From assembly GCA_964569025.1 (NCBI GenBank), contig CAZMSQ010000008.1, positions 27,046 to 91,045 on the forward strand: a stretch of 64,000 nucleotides of DNA, written 5' to 3'. Numbering within the stretch: position 1 is the stretch's first letter; each line of letters opens with the position of its first letter. The translations under genes and the position numbers were made by a program. The DNA comes from CAZMSQ01 sp964569025. GTDB lineage: Bacteria; Bacteroidota; Bacteroidia; Chitinophagales; Saprospiraceae. The notes under the pieces are model-generated. The model searched no databases and was not told the DNA's origin. It was given only the letters and a program-made list of their open reading frames with translations. Of the stretch, positions 35,447 through 44,346 are shown in pieces.

Positions 35447-35770
35447 ATGACCACGAAACACCTGACACTTATGGGTTTAAAATGGAAGGATATCGATTTT
35501 GCTGCCGCAACCATGCGTGCACTCGCTCACCCTCTCAGACTGAGCATTCTCCAGTACATAATTGACAATAAGACGCCCTCTGTCAAGGATATCTACAAAG
35601 GCCTGGATTTGGAGCAGTCTAACACCTCTCAGCATCTGACTATTTTAAAAGAGGTTGATCTGGTGCGGGCTGACAGAGCTGGCAGGAAGATGATTTATAC
35701 AGTGAATACCGATCGGCTCGGGTACATCCACGGATTGGTTGAAAAGTATATTCAGGAAGCGGAAAAGTAA
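35447..35770 (+). CDS. ArsR-like winged-helix transcriptional regulator (second of two)
   Basis: A 107-residue paralogue of the upstream regulator. Shared blocks are MRALAHPLRLSILQYI, VKDIYKGLDLEQSNTSQHLT and the wing VRADRAGRKMIYTV; the C-terminal dimer helix is YIHGLVEKYIQEA. No cysteines, so no thiol metal site. ATG 35447 was chosen over the earlier frame start at 35354 because the extra 31 residues lie before the winged-helix fold and look like leader sequence. It converges on lspA. Confidence 0.85.
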   Translation: MTTKHLTLMGLKWKDIDFAAATMRALAHPLRLSILQYIIDNKTPSVKDIYKGLDLEQSNTSQHLTILKEVDLVRADRAGRKMIYTVNTDRLGYIHGLVEKYIQEAEK

Positions 35771-35816
35771 TTTCCTGAAAAATTCAGCGAAAGGAGAGGA
35801 GATACCTTAGCTCGTT

Positions 35817-36458
35817 TTATTCAACTTTCTTTGATCGGCTGTCAAAAAATTTTCTCTGAAACAGCAGGATATTGAATACGCCGATGGTAATCGCGCTGTC
35901 GGCAATATTGAATACTGGCTTGAAAAATGTGATGTGGCGCTCTCCGAACACTGGAATCCATGACGGAAGGAAGCCTTCATAGACAGGAAAATACAGCATA
36001 TCTACCACCTTGCCATGCAGAAATCCAGCGTAGCCTCCTCCCTGCGGAAGTAATTCTGCAACCCCTCCGTGGTAATGTGAAGCTGAAAAGAGTAATCCGT
36101 AGAAGGCACTGTCAATAATATTTCCAAGCGCTCCGGCCATTATCAGGGCAAAACTCAGAAGCAGCGATTGGGGGGCTTTCTCGTGGATCAACCTGAGAAT
36201 AAACCAAAATAGAAATCCAACCGCAATGATTCTGAACAGACTCAGTGCGAGTTTGCCATAAGAGCCACCGAGCGTCCACCCAAAGGCCATGCCTTCATTT
36301 TCAACAAAATGGATTTGTGCCCAATGCAGACCGAAGATGGGAATGAAGTCCCCATAGTTCATGTGCGTCTTAACCCAGACCTTGACACTTTGGTCGATAA
36401 GGAGGACACAAAAAATAACGAGCGCAACAAAAATTTTCTTATTCAAGATTCCTGACAT
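35817..36458 (-). CDS. lspA: lipoprotein signal peptidase LspA
   Basis: Signal peptidase II, which cleaves lipoprotein signals at the lipobox Cys in the inner membrane. 213 residues, with four membrane helices. The catalytic Asp pair is in GNIIDSAFYG and FNIADSAITIG; FVENEGMAFGW is the conserved helix-2 motif. The ~60-residue loop between the aspartates (including HGGVAELLPQGGG) is the long form found in Bacteroidota. The several lipoproteins in this window are its likely substrates. Confidence 0.94.
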   Translation of the reverse strand: MSGILNKKIFVALVIFCVLLIDQSVKVWVKTHMNYGDFIPIFGLHWAQIHFVENEGMAFGWTLGGSYGKLALSLFRIIAVGFLFWFILRLIHEKAPQSLLLSFALIMAGALGNIIDSAFYGLLFSASHYHGGVAELLPQGGGYAGFLHGKVVDMLYFPVYEGFLPSWIPVFGERHITFFKPVFNIADSAITIGVFNILLFQRKFFDSRSKKVE

Positions 36459-36546
36459 TGAAAAGGGACCACTGTAGAACGGGAAATTTCACGGAAAGAT
36501 TGAGCCTTGCCTCGATTTTTCCTGCGTGAGCCCCCAAAAGTCCGGG

Positions 36547-36921
36547 TTATCGCTGGGTTTGTTTAGCTTCGATGCAAAGGGTAGCATGGGGCACAGCTCT
36601 GAGTCGTTCTTTGGAAATCAGTCTGCCGGTGTCACGGCAAATGCCGTACACTTTATTCTGAATCCGAATCAGGGCATTTTCAAGGTGCTGAATGTGCTTT
36701 CGCTGCCGGCCTGCCAAAGAATGCAGCCGTTCAATTTCTACAGAGCTGGCTCCGTCGTCGAGGCTTCGAACTCTGTTGTCAGGATTGTCGGCACCCTCCG
36801 AGAGTTGGCTCAGGTAGGTGTCAAGTTCTTTTTGTGCGGCCGCTATTTTTGACTCAATCAACTCCTTGAATTCCTGGAGTTCAGTGTCAGAGTAGCGGGT
36901 TTTTTCTTGTTGTTCGACCAT
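36547..36921 (-). CDS. TraR/DksA-like protein with degenerate zinc finger
   Basis: A 124-residue DksA/TraR-family protein. Coiled coil at residues ~15-85 (LIESKIAAAQKELDTYLSQL), then the C-terminal globular end VYGICRDTGRLISKERL. Of the four zinc-binding Cys of E. coli DksA only Cys95 and Cys116 remain. Loss of the finger is common in this phylum. It probably binds RNA polymerase through the secondary channel; the coiled-coil tip is normal. It is directly upstream of lspA, a common pairing in Bacteroidota. ATG 36921 excludes a long upstream extension that is antisense to the next gene. Confidence 0.88.
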   Translation of the reverse strand: MVEQQEKTRYSDTELQEFKELIESKIAAAQKELDTYLSQLSEGADNPDNRVRSLDDGASSVEIERLHSLAGRQRKHIQHLENALIRIQNKVYGICRDTGRLISKERLRAVPHATLCIEAKQTQR

Positions 36922-37003
36922 TGTTCGGGTGTTTTTTGGTAAGGGAGAATAAGGGTGTGATTTTTTACTGTGAATGATTGAAACACAGCTCAAAAAATTT
37001 CTG

Positions 37004-37011
37004 CAAAAATA
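37004..37011 (-). promoter_or_regulatory. minus-7 box TATTTTTG
   Basis: TATTTTTG on the minus strand, 82 bases before ATG 36921 of the TraR/DksA-like gene. No clear minus-33 element. Confidence 0.35.
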
Positions 37012-37099
37012 GGGGTTTTTTGGGAAATGAGTCCGATTTTGTGCATACTTAGGGTCAATACAACAGATTTTGTTGGGAGATAAGTGCATCAAACAGGAA

Positions 37100-38104
37100 A
37101 TGAATGGTGGGTGTGCTATTGTGGCGCCTCTCAATTGGGGGCTGGGCCATGCAGCCCGATGCATTCCTTTGATTCGCGCTTTGGAAGAAGCCGGATCACT
37201 GGTGGTGCTTGCCTCAGATGGCAGTGCGCTCGATTTGCTGCGAGCTGCCTTTCCGCATCTTCCTTCATATGAATTGCCGTCATACGGCATCCGCTACCGA
37301 TCGACATCCATGGTGCGCAATATTTTGGCTTGCACCCCGAACTTCCCACGAGTAATTCGTGCAGAGCGCCGTGCAATCCGAAAACTCGCTACTCGCTATG
37401 GGGCATCATGCATTTTCTCCGATAATCGGCCCGGCTGTTATCACCATCATCTCCGAAGCATTTACATTACCCACCAACTCAATGTGCCGACCCCCCAGCC
37501 ATGGTTGTCGCCTATAGCCACAGCTCTCCACCGATGGCTGATGAAACCCTTTCATGATATATGGGTACCGGATCATGCCTCCGAACCATCGCTTGCCGGG
37601 GGGCTATCGCATCCAGAGCACTTTGATTCCCGCATCAGGTATATAGGTACCCTGTCTCGTTTCATTCCATCCGGTCCTGCTGACCAGTATTCTCTGGCAT
37701 GGGACTGCGCTGTCCTTGTATCCGGTCCGGAACCGGAGCGCGCTCGATGGGAGAAACAGGTTCTCAGTCAGCTGGCCCGCGTCAAAGGGAAGCATATTGT
37801 TGTCAGGGGGAAGCCTGGGCAAGGAGATACACAGCTTCGTGAGTGTGCTCCTCACATCTCTCTTGCCAATCATTTACCTGATGCGGCCTTTCGTGAGGTT
37901 CTCCTGACGAGCCGAACCATAGTTAGCCGTTCTGGATATAGTTCGCTGATGGATTATGAGCAGCTCGGCATTTCAGCTGTGCTTGTCCCCACTCCGGGTC
38001 AGCCGGAGCAGCAGTACCTCGCAGAGTTGATGGCTCAAAGAGGCAGGCACCGGGTTCTTTCACCGGACACTATGGATTTGCATGCCCTGCTGCAGGGATT
38101 CTGA
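37100..38104 (+). CDS. MurG-like GT-B glycosyltransferase family protein
   Basis: A 334-residue GT-B protein. N-terminal domain: APLNWGLGHAARCIPLIRAL, with the GxGH loop of MurG-type transferases. C-terminal domain: VSRSGYSSLMDYEQLG and LVPTPGQPEQQYLAELMAQRG, the donor-binding end of family 28 enzymes. No membrane helix. Bacteroidota carry such MurG-like proteins besides real MurG; the sugar and acceptor are unknown. ATG 37100 gives the GT-B start within 10 residues; a TTG at 37070 is possible. It is divergent from the TraR/DksA-like gene. Confidence 0.82.
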   Translation: MNGGCAIVAPLNWGLGHAARCIPLIRALEEAGSLVVLASDGSALDLLRAAFPHLPSYELPSYGIRYRSTSMVRNILACTPNFPRVIRAERRAIRKLATRYGASCIFSDNRPGCYHHHLRSIYITHQLNVPTPQPWLSPIATALHRWLMKPFHDIWVPDHASEPSLAGGLSHPEHFDSRIRYIGTLSRFIPSGPADQYSLAWDCAVLVSGPEPERARWEKQVLSQLARVKGKHIVVRGKPGQGDTQLRECAPHISLANHLPDAAFREVLLTSRTIVSRSGYSSLMDYEQLGISAVLVPTPGQPEQQYLAELMAQRGRHRVLSPDTMDLHALLQGF

Positions 38105-38122
38105 AGGTGGGGAGGTGGCGAA

Positions 38123-38680
38123 TCAGTTTATATGGTTCATGGCTCTGGCAATTCCCTGGACTGCAAATAACTGGACGCCCTTGATGGCTCGTTCAATACA
38201 TTCGGGCAATGCTGCCCGCTCTTCGCCTGTCCATGGTCCAAGCACATACTCAATCTGGCGCCCAGGCCCGAAATCGTGACCTATTCCGAAGCGCAGCCGC
38301 GGATAGGCATTGTGCCCCAGTACCTCTGAAATATTCCGAAGTCCGTTGTGCCCTCCATCAGAGCCCTTACCCCTGAGGCGCAGCTGTCCAAAGGGCAAGC
38401 TTACATCGTCAACCACCACCAGCAGGCGCTCGGCAGGTACATTGAGCTGCTGCATCCAGTATCTGACGGCTTTGCCGCTAAGGTTCATATAAGTGGAAGG
38501 TTTCAGCAAGACGAAGGTGCGGCCACGAGTCCGGAATTCGGTCATCGCACCAAGCTTTTTGGTACTCCAATCAGCTTTGAACTCTTTGGCGAGTGCATCG
38601 AGAATTTCAAATCCGATGTTGTGACGCGTCCCGTCGTATTGTGTTCCGATGTTGCCAAGACCGGCGATGAGGTATTTCAT
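38123..38680 (-). CDS. pth: peptidyl-tRNA hydrolase (Pth)
   Basis: Recycles tRNA by cutting peptidyl-tRNA. 185 residues. LIAGLGNIGTQYDGTRHNIGF holds the catalytic His20 and the Asn, LLKPSTYMNLSGKAV and VVVDDVSLPFGQLRLR follow, and GSDGGHNGLRNI is intact. Its promoter box (38717-38724) lies inside the first codons of the divergent radical SAM gene. Confidence 0.95.
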   Translation of the reverse strand: MKYLIAGLGNIGTQYDGTRHNIGFEILDALAKEFKADWSTKKLGAMTEFRTRGRTFVLLKPSTYMNLSGKAVRYWMQQLNVPAERLLVVVDDVSLPFGQLRLRGKGSDGGHNGLRNISEVLGHNAYPRLRFGIGHDFGPGRQIEYVLGPWTGEERAALPECIERAIKGVQLFAVQGIARAMNHIN

Positions 38681-38691
38681 ATCTTGTGGTC

Positions 38692-39744
38692 ATGTTTTGG
38701 ACTGCCTATCGGTCGGCAAAAATACAGGATGTGCGCCAATTTTTGGGTGTTCTGACTCCCCGCCGCTGCGCGAACGCCCTGATGGTGTATTTCTCCTACC
38801 TGATTTCTCGTCTGATTCACCGGCCTGTGCACTTCGGAATGCCCATTACGGTCTCAATCGAGCCGACGACATCCTGCAACCTGCGGTGCCCGGAGTGCCC
38901 TAGTGGTTTGCGGACATTTACACGACCCACCGGTATGCTTGATGCTGCTGAATTTCAGACCTGGATAGATCAATTCAAGCACTCCGCCCTCTACCTCATT
39001 CTCTACTTCCAGGGAGAACCATTTATTCATCCGCAGTTTTTCTCCCTCATCCAGAAAGCCCGGCAAGCCGGGCTCTACACCATCACCTCGACCAATGCCC
39101 ATTTTTTAGATGATGCTCGCGCGCGAAAGGTAATTGAAAGCGGCCTGAGCAGACTCATTCTTTCCATTGACGGAGCAACTCAGGAGGTTTACCAGCAGTA
39201 TCGTGTCGGAGGTCGCCTTGATACCGTGCTCTCCGGCGTGCATCGCCTCGTAAAATGGAAGAAGGCCCTCAATGCTTCCCACCCATATCTCGTCGTTCAG
39301 TTTTTGGTCTTCAGGCCAAATGAAGGGCAAATTGAAGAAATGAGAGAATGGGCCAGTCATGTCGGAGTCGATGAGTTTCAGCTGAAAACTGCGCAGCTCT
39401 ACGAGTACCAAAATGGGAATCCGCTGATGCCACGCTCAGAACACCTTTCCAGATATCAAAAGTTGCCTGACGGCACCTATCGCTTGAGGCACAAACTCTT
39501 GAATCATTGCTGGCGGTTGTGGCATACTTCGGTCATTACCTGGGATGGCCGCGTGCTGCCCTGCTGTTTCGACAAGGATGCGCGTCACCAGCTTGGCTCC
39601 TTGCGCATTCACCCATTTCGAGCAATATGGCAGGGTGCGCTTATGGCCCGGTTCCGACAGAAACTCCTCCGTGGGAGAGCTGAAATTGATATCTGCACCA
39701 ACTGCACCGAAGGGTGTCGTGTGAATCCCGCAAAAATGAGTTGA
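38692..39744 (+). CDS. radical SAM protein with SPASM domain
   Basis: A 350-residue (from ATG 38692) radical SAM enzyme. The iron-sulfur motif CNLRCPECPSG gives Cys62, Cys66 and Cys69; the SAM barrel includes LILSIDGATQEVYQQYRVGG. A C-terminal SPASM-like region has Cys in NHCWRLWHT, LPCCFDKDAR and CTNCTEGC, enough for one or two extra clusters. These proteins often modify peptides or act in envelope biosynthesis; I see no precursor peptide nearby. The start is unsure: GTG 38686, ATG 38692, GTG 38731 and ATG 38782 all fit, and the pth promoter box at 38717 argues for a start at 38731 or later. Confidence 0.85.
   Translation: MFWTAYRSAKIQDVRQFLGVLTPRRCANALMVYFSYLISRLIHRPVHFGMPITVSIEPTTSCNLRCPECPSGLRTFTRPTGMLDAAEFQTWIDQFKHSALYLILYFQGEPFIHPQFFSLIQKARQAGLYTITSTNAHFLDDARARKVIESGLSRLILSIDGATQEVYQQYRVGGRLDTVLSGVHRLVKWKKALNASHPYLVVQFLVFRPNEGQIEEMREWASHVGVDEFQLKTAQLYEYQNGNPLMPRSEHLSRYQKLPDGTYRLRHKLLNHCWRLWHTSVITWDGRVLPCCFDKDARHQLGSLRIHPFRAIWQGALMARFRQKLLRGRAEIDICTNCTEGCRVNPAKMS
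38717..38724 (-). promoter_or_regulatory. pth minus-7 box TATTTTTG
   Basis: TATTTTTG on the minus strand, 36 bases before the pth ATG at 38680. It falls within or just ahead of the first codons of the divergent radical SAM gene. Confidence 0.5.
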
Positions 39745-40122
39745 CCCCACGGGATTTCTCTTTGTGGGAAAAATTTCGCATTCCCCTTTTAGGGCTTAAA
39801 AAACATATATACGTTTGTTTTTCACAGGAAAAGGGCCGATATTTGCTAGTCCGACCAATTATCGGAAAGCAGTCAGGAGTTTCAAAAAAAGCAAGTTTTG
39901 GCAAAACAGCGGGACTCCGTTCTCTTTGTTCCGCAGTAATCAGACTCCACAAAATTTGATAAGGCGAACGAAAAATCCATGGATTCAGCCTGTTATCCGG
40001 GTTGACAATGGAGGTCATTGCCTGCAAAAAATGTGTCCATAGCGGACATATTGGGGGGTATTTGGGAATGATGTTTGCATGACATACAGGAGTTGACTAT
40101 CGATGCTGAAAATAATGGCGTA
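39745..40122 (+). other. non-coding stretch, AT-rich with weak hairpins
   Basis: 378 bases without a convincing gene. A 7-bp inverted repeat (AATCCCG at 39724, CGGGATT at 39750) spans the stop of the radical SAM gene and may help end its transcript. TGTCC/GGACA (40034-40048) is a small operator-like hairpin ahead of the TPR gene. A TTG start at 40075 would extend the TPR gene by 16 residues. No tRNA or RNA family is seen. Confidence 0.5.
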
Positions 40123-41154
40123 ATGGGACATAAGACAATTTTATTCGGACAATTAGATTTCGGCAACGCGAAGAGTTTCGAGCGCGTCCGAGACATGGCT
40201 ATTCAGCGAGCTGAGGTCTACTATCGGGGAGACATCCTCATCGACTTGGAGGCTATTTTTCAGGCCGATCAGCTCAGTTTATTGATTCAAAAACACAGCT
40301 TTGCGCACGAGTTCGACAAAAGCTGGCGGAATACTGTCAAGCTGATTCAGCACGCCTCACAGTTTGCGGTGTCGGGCCGGATATATGGGTGGCTGGTTGA
40401 AGAGGGTTCAGTTTCGGCTTCGGTGGTTATTGAGCCTGATAATGATCATGGTTCAGTCCGCCACTACCAAAGGGCTGTTGGGCTCCTTGAGTCTGAAGGA
40501 ATGCAAAAACAAGAGGAGGCTCTTGAGCTTCTCAATCATGCCATTCAGGCGCACGAGGGTCATGCTCAGGCGCTGCATGCCAGGGCTGAGCTCTGGTGCG
40601 AGCTTGGAGAAAAGGATCGTGCATTGGACGATTATACATGCAGTATCCGTTGGGCGCCAATCCTTCCGGAGGGGTATCTCGGCAGGAGTCGGATGTACAT
40701 AGAAGCGGGTCAATATGAAGATGCCATTATGGACTTGACCTCAGCCGTGAAATTCGGTATTCCCCATCAATCCTACTATTGGGAGGCCCGTCAGATGAAA
40801 GCTGAGTGCTTTATGCGCCTTGGGGATTTCCGCAACGCAGAGCCCGAATGGAGACTTTTGAGCCGCCGGAAATTTTCGCCTAAAGACCATCAGGCCGGTA
40901 TTCCTCTGCAGATTGCTGCACGCTACGGGAGGACGCTCCTCGAGAATGGCAAGGCAGATGAGGCAATCCGAATGATCGAATCAATGGTTCTTGAAAATGG
41001 CCATTCTCAGAGTACTGTTCCGCTGGCTGATCTCTTGCTCATTCGGGGGCTGGCCATGAAGAAAGCCGGAAAAAAAGGGTTTCTCTCAGTGCTTCGGGAA
41101 GCAGCCCGTGCCGGCAGTGAGCAGGCTGCAGATCTTCTGCTGACTACCGCCTGA
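40123..41154 (+). CDS. TPR-repeat protein, unknown function
   Basis: A 343-residue cytosolic protein. The N-terminal ~120 residues (KTILFGQLDFGNAKSFERVR) are an unassigned alpha/beta region that mentions no known motif. From ~125 there are TPR units: EEALELLNHAIQAHEGHAQA, DRALDDYTCSIRWAPILPE, YEDAIMDLTSAVKFGIPHQS and a final helix repeat. The TPRs suggest a scaffold. ATG 40123 is preferred over TTG 40075. The gene ends before a strong terminator at 41182. Confidence 0.75.
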   Translation: MGHKTILFGQLDFGNAKSFERVRDMAIQRAEVYYRGDILIDLEAIFQADQLSLLIQKHSFAHEFDKSWRNTVKLIQHASQFAVSGRIYGWLVEEGSVSASVVIEPDNDHGSVRHYQRAVGLLESEGMQKQEEALELLNHAIQAHEGHAQALHARAELWCELGEKDRALDDYTCSIRWAPILPEGYLGRSRMYIEAGQYEDAIMDLTSAVKFGIPHQSYYWEARQMKAECFMRLGDFRNAEPEWRLLSRRKFSPKDHQAGIPLQIAARYGRTLLENGKADEAIRMIESMVLENGHSQSTVPLADLLLIRGLAMKKAGKKGFLSVLREAARAGSEQAADLLLTTA

Positions 41155-41181
41155 GTTTGCATGTATCAGAACAATTCTTCA

Positions 41182-41223
41182 AAAACGGTCATTACCACTT
41201 AGATTTTGGGTAATGACCGTTTT
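41182..41223 (+). terminator. rho-independent terminator after the TPR gene
   Basis: A perfect 15-bp stem: AAAACGGTCATTACC (41182-41196) with GGTAATGACCGTTTT (41209-41223), loop of 12 bases. The T tract is part of the right arm. It closes the TPR gene transcript and, being symmetrical, could act in both directions. Confidence 0.9.
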
Positions 41224-41309
41224 CTGTATGTGTTGGTGTTTCCAATCCAGCCAAAGTCATTGATTGAGGTGCTCTGCCACTCTGGTGTGAGGGCGAATTA
41301 TTGAACTCC

Positions 41310-42407
41310 ATGATTGAAGCCGTCGGAATTAAAAGTTGGGGAATTATTGATTGGGACGGACAAAAACCGCTTCTTATTGCAGGGCCCTGCAGTGCAGAAA
41401 CCCCTGATCAGGTTATGGAAAGTTGCAGAGGTGCTGCATCTCAGGGGGCACACCTGCTGAGGGCGGGCATCTGGAAACCGCGCACCAGACCCGGCACCTT
41501 TCAGGGGGTTGGAAAGGAAGGTCTCAAATGGCTTGCAGATGCCAGTGCACAAACCGGGAAGCCGGCTGCGGTAGAGGTGGCCTCCCCGCGGCATGTGGAA
41601 GATGCCATAAAAGCAGGGATACAGGTGCTGTGGATTGGTGCCAGAAGCACAGCCAACCCATTTACGGTGCAGGAAATTGCAGACGCCCTCTCTGGAGTAG
41701 AAATCCCGGTATTGATTAAGAATCCCATCAATCCAGATCTTGATCTTTGGGTCGGGGCAGTGGAGCGCATTGCACAGGCCGGGATCTCTCGTATTGCGCT
41801 CATTCACAGGGGCTTTTCGACATATAAATCAGCTCCGTATCGGAATGCGCCGATGTGGCAGATTCCCATCGAAATGCGCCGGCGCTATCCGAATCTGGAA
41901 ATCATCTGCGACCCCAGCCATATCTGCGGAAACCGTTCGCTGCTGGCAACTGTCTCACAACTGGCTCTCAATCTCGATTTTGATGGTCTGATGATTGAAA
42001 CACACCCCAGACCAGATGAAGCATGGAGCGACGCCGCGCAGCAGGTGACTCCCGACCAGCTTGGATCCCTTCTGGTGCCACTCATCGCCCGTCATCCTGA
42101 ATCGACAGACCCGGAATTTACGGCCAACCTGGACGCCCTGCGATACGACATAGACCGCCTCGACCATGAAATCATTGATTTGCTTGCCAGACGAATGATG
42201 GTCTCTCAAGAGATTGGTCGGTATAAAAAGCGGCAGGATGTGACAGTGCTCCAATTGAATCGGTGGAGCGAGATATTTGAAAGCCGCGTAAAATCGACCA
42301 TTGATGCGGGGTTATCTCGTGATTTCGCCTCAGAATTTATTCAGGCCATCCACAATGAATCAATTCGGCAGCAGCTGAATGTGTTGGAAGACGAGGGACA
42401 TTCCTGA
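41310..42407 (+). CDS. bifunctional DAHP synthase / chorismate mutase
   Basis: First and branch-point enzyme of aromatic amino-acid synthesis. 365 residues from ATG 41310. Residues ~1-260 are a KDOPS-like class DAHP synthase: LIAGPCSAETPDQV, LRAGIWKPRTRPGTFQG, PVLIKNPINPDLDLW and DPSHICGNRSL. Residues ~270-365 are a type II chorismate mutase: LRYDIDRLDHEIIDLLARRM, EIGRYKKRQ. Fusion of the two is usual in this phylum, and chorismate mutase product (prephenate) feeds back on the synthase in related enzymes. A TTG at 41301 adds three residues only. Confidence 0.94.
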   Translation: MIEAVGIKSWGIIDWDGQKPLLIAGPCSAETPDQVMESCRGAASQGAHLLRAGIWKPRTRPGTFQGVGKEGLKWLADASAQTGKPAAVEVASPRHVEDAIKAGIQVLWIGARSTANPFTVQEIADALSGVEIPVLIKNPINPDLDLWVGAVERIAQAGISRIALIHRGFSTYKSAPYRNAPMWQIPIEMRRRYPNLEIICDPSHICGNRSLLATVSQLALNLDFDGLMIETHPRPDEAWSDAAQQVTPDQLGSLLVPLIARHPESTDPEFTANLDALRYDIDRLDHEIIDLLARRMMVSQEIGRYKKRQDVTVLQLNRWSEIFESRVKSTIDAGLSRDFASEFIQAIHNESIRQQLNVLEDEGHS

Positions 42408-42474
42408 GGACCTCCGCAACCAACTGACCGGCGTTGATGTTTCATTCGTGTCGTTTATCTCCAATTTTACCCCG

Positions 42475-42876
42475 ATGCCCTCAATTATCCTTTTTGATGG
42501 TATTTGCAACCTGTGCAATGGTTTCGTACAGTTTGTCATTAAGCGAGACCCTCGCGGCATTTTTCAGTTTGCCTCCCTTCAGAGCCCTCCGGCTGAGCGT
42601 CTGCTAACCGATCATCCTGAGCTCCTTGGCAACAAACCCGATACAGTTGTTCTCATCGAAAACGGAGCCATTTACACGCATTCAGATGTGGCGCTGCGGG
42701 TTGCCTCGAAACTTGGCGGAGTGTGGTCAGTTTGTCTGATTGGGTACGTCCTCCCAAAGCCTATCCGAGACTGGATATACAGGTTGGTGGCCCGAAACAG
42801 GTATCGGTGGTTTGGTAAGAAGGAGCAATGCATGGTGCCCACACCTGCTATCAGGAAAAGGTTTCTGATTGATTAA
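42475..42876 (+). CDS. DCC-family thiol-disulfide oxidoreductase (DUF393)
   Basis: A 133-residue thioredoxin-like protein of the DCC family. The diagnostic DGICNLCNGFVQFVIK places the redox pair at Cys11 and Cys14; SDVALRVASKLGG and the C-terminal ARNRYRWFGKKEQC follow. Redox partner unknown. ATG 42475 is the family start; upstream codons belong to the end of the preceding gene region. Its stop abuts that of the convergent transporter gene with no spacing (TAA at 42874-42876). Confidence 0.9.
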   Translation: MPSIILFDGICNLCNGFVQFVIKRDPRGIFQFASLQSPPAERLLTDHPELLGNKPDTVVLIENGAIYTHSDVALRVASKLGGVWSVCLIGYVLPKPIRDWIYRLVARNRYRWFGKKEQCMVPTPAIRKRFLID

Positions 42877-44157
42877 TCAATCCAGTTTTTTCCGAAATGT
42901 CTCTTTCATTGTTAGCACGCTCAAGGTAGAGACCAAAGCTGCAAAGGCCAAATACCATGCTGGAGCAAAACTGGACCCACTTTTTTGGATCAGCCATGTA
43001 GCCAGCAGAGGAGTGGTACCACCAAATATGGCAAGGGCAACGTTGTAGGAGAAAGAAAGGGCACTCACTCGGATTGGGGTTGGGAAGTTTTCACTGAGAA
43101 ATGCCGGAATAGCCCCTTGAGACGCCCCGCAAAAAATGGCAAAAATCAACAGTCCTGCAAAAATGCCAGTTTCGCCATCCATGCCGAAGAGCATGTAGAC
43201 CGGGATGGCAGACAGCAGGAATCCGACTGAGCCAAAAAGAATGATTTTTTTACGTCCCACTTTATCAGAAAGGTGCCCGAGAAGTAGGGTAACAACCAGG
43301 ACCAGGGCCATGGCAACTGAGTTCAGGTCGAGTGCCTGTGAGAGGGGAATGTGTTCGGTGTTTGACAGGTAGGTGGGCAGGTAGATGAATGGCATATAAA
43401 AACCAACTGCAAAAATCCACAGAACCCCAGTTATTTTGATCATGGTGATTCCGTGGCTCTTAAATGCGTCAGCAAGAGGCGTCTTGATGAGCCGGCCAGA
43501 GCTGCGAAGTTTGGTAAACGAGTCGGACTCACTGATGGTGCGGCGCATCAGCAGAGCGTAGATGCCGAGTATAAATCCAATCAGGAATGGTACGCGCCAT
43601 GCCCAATTCGTAATCTGCTCCGCGGAAAACACACTTTCTACGGCAGCGCCGACAGCAGAGCCAAGCAAAATACCAGCGACAGCACAGAAGGTGGTCCAGG
43701 CACCATAGTAGCCGCGCCTGCCCTCTGGAGCCTTTTCAACAATAAACGAGATGGAGGTCGTTAATTCTCCACCCACAGACACCCCCTGAATCAGTCGCAT
43801 TGCAGTGAGCAAAAACGGTGCTGCAACGCCAATAGCGGCATGAGTTGGAAGAAGCCCCAGCCCTACTGTTGAAAAAGCCATCAGGATGACTGACAATACA
43901 AGTGCCTGCTTGCGCCCCCGTTTATCACCGATGTACCCAAATAGAATTGCCCCGAGAGGCCTCATCAAAAACCCTGCTGCAAAGACGCCGAACACGGAAA
44001 TCATCGCGGCAGTCTTGTCTTCTGTCGGAAAAAAGAGGGGCGCTATGACCTTGGCCATGTAGCCGTAAACGGCAAAATCATACCACTCAAGAATATTTCC
44101 GACCGAGCCGGATACAAGCATTCGGATGTCTGAGCGGGTCTTGTATTCAGCCCTCAT
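42877..44157 (-). CDS. MHS-family (metabolite:H+ symporter) MFS transporter
   Basis: A 426-residue transporter with 12 predicted membrane helices. GSVGNILEWYDFAVYGYMAK opens it, and the loop 2-3 motif YIGDKRGRKQAL is the MFS signature; RLIQGVSVGGELTTSISFIV is characteristic of the MHS/ProP group (betaine, proline, dicarboxylates, shikimate). The substrate cannot be read. The neighbouring DCC and aromatic-pathway genes do not show a clear link. Confidence 0.9.
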   Translation of the reverse strand: MRAEYKTRSDIRMLVSGSVGNILEWYDFAVYGYMAKVIAPLFFPTEDKTAAMISVFGVFAAGFLMRPLGAILFGYIGDKRGRKQALVLSVILMAFSTVGLGLLPTHAAIGVAAPFLLTAMRLIQGVSVGGELTTSISFIVEKAPEGRRGYYGAWTTFCAVAGILLGSAVGAAVESVFSAEQITNWAWRVPFLIGFILGIYALLMRRTISESDSFTKLRSSGRLIKTPLADAFKSHGITMIKITGVLWIFAVGFYMPFIYLPTYLSNTEHIPLSQALDLNSVAMALVLVVTLLLGHLSDKVGRKKIILFGSVGFLLSAIPVYMLFGMDGETGIFAGLLIFAIFCGASQGAIPAFLSENFPTPIRVSALSFSYNVALAIFGGTTPLLATWLIQKSGSSFAPAWYLAFAALVSTLSVLTMKETFRKKLD

Positions 44158-44209
44158 GTCCTGAACTTTACAGTCAGTAAAATATTATATAGGTAAAATA
44201 ATAAAGAAG

Positions 44210-44217
44210 CAAAATTA
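44210..44217 (-). promoter_or_regulatory. possible minus-7 box TAATTTTG of the transporter gene
   Basis: TAATTTTG on the minus strand, 52 bases before ATG 44157, in an AT-rich region. No minus-33 TTG at the right distance. Confidence 0.3.
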
Positions 44218-44346
44218 CCCAATCTTTTTTAGTCTTGAAAATTTCAGATTGGTTAATTGGTACTTCAAGAATAAAATTGTCAAATCTCATTGAATTTATT
44301 TTCTAAACCATCCCTGAAAACCTATGTTTCTTCTCGAAATAGGCTC

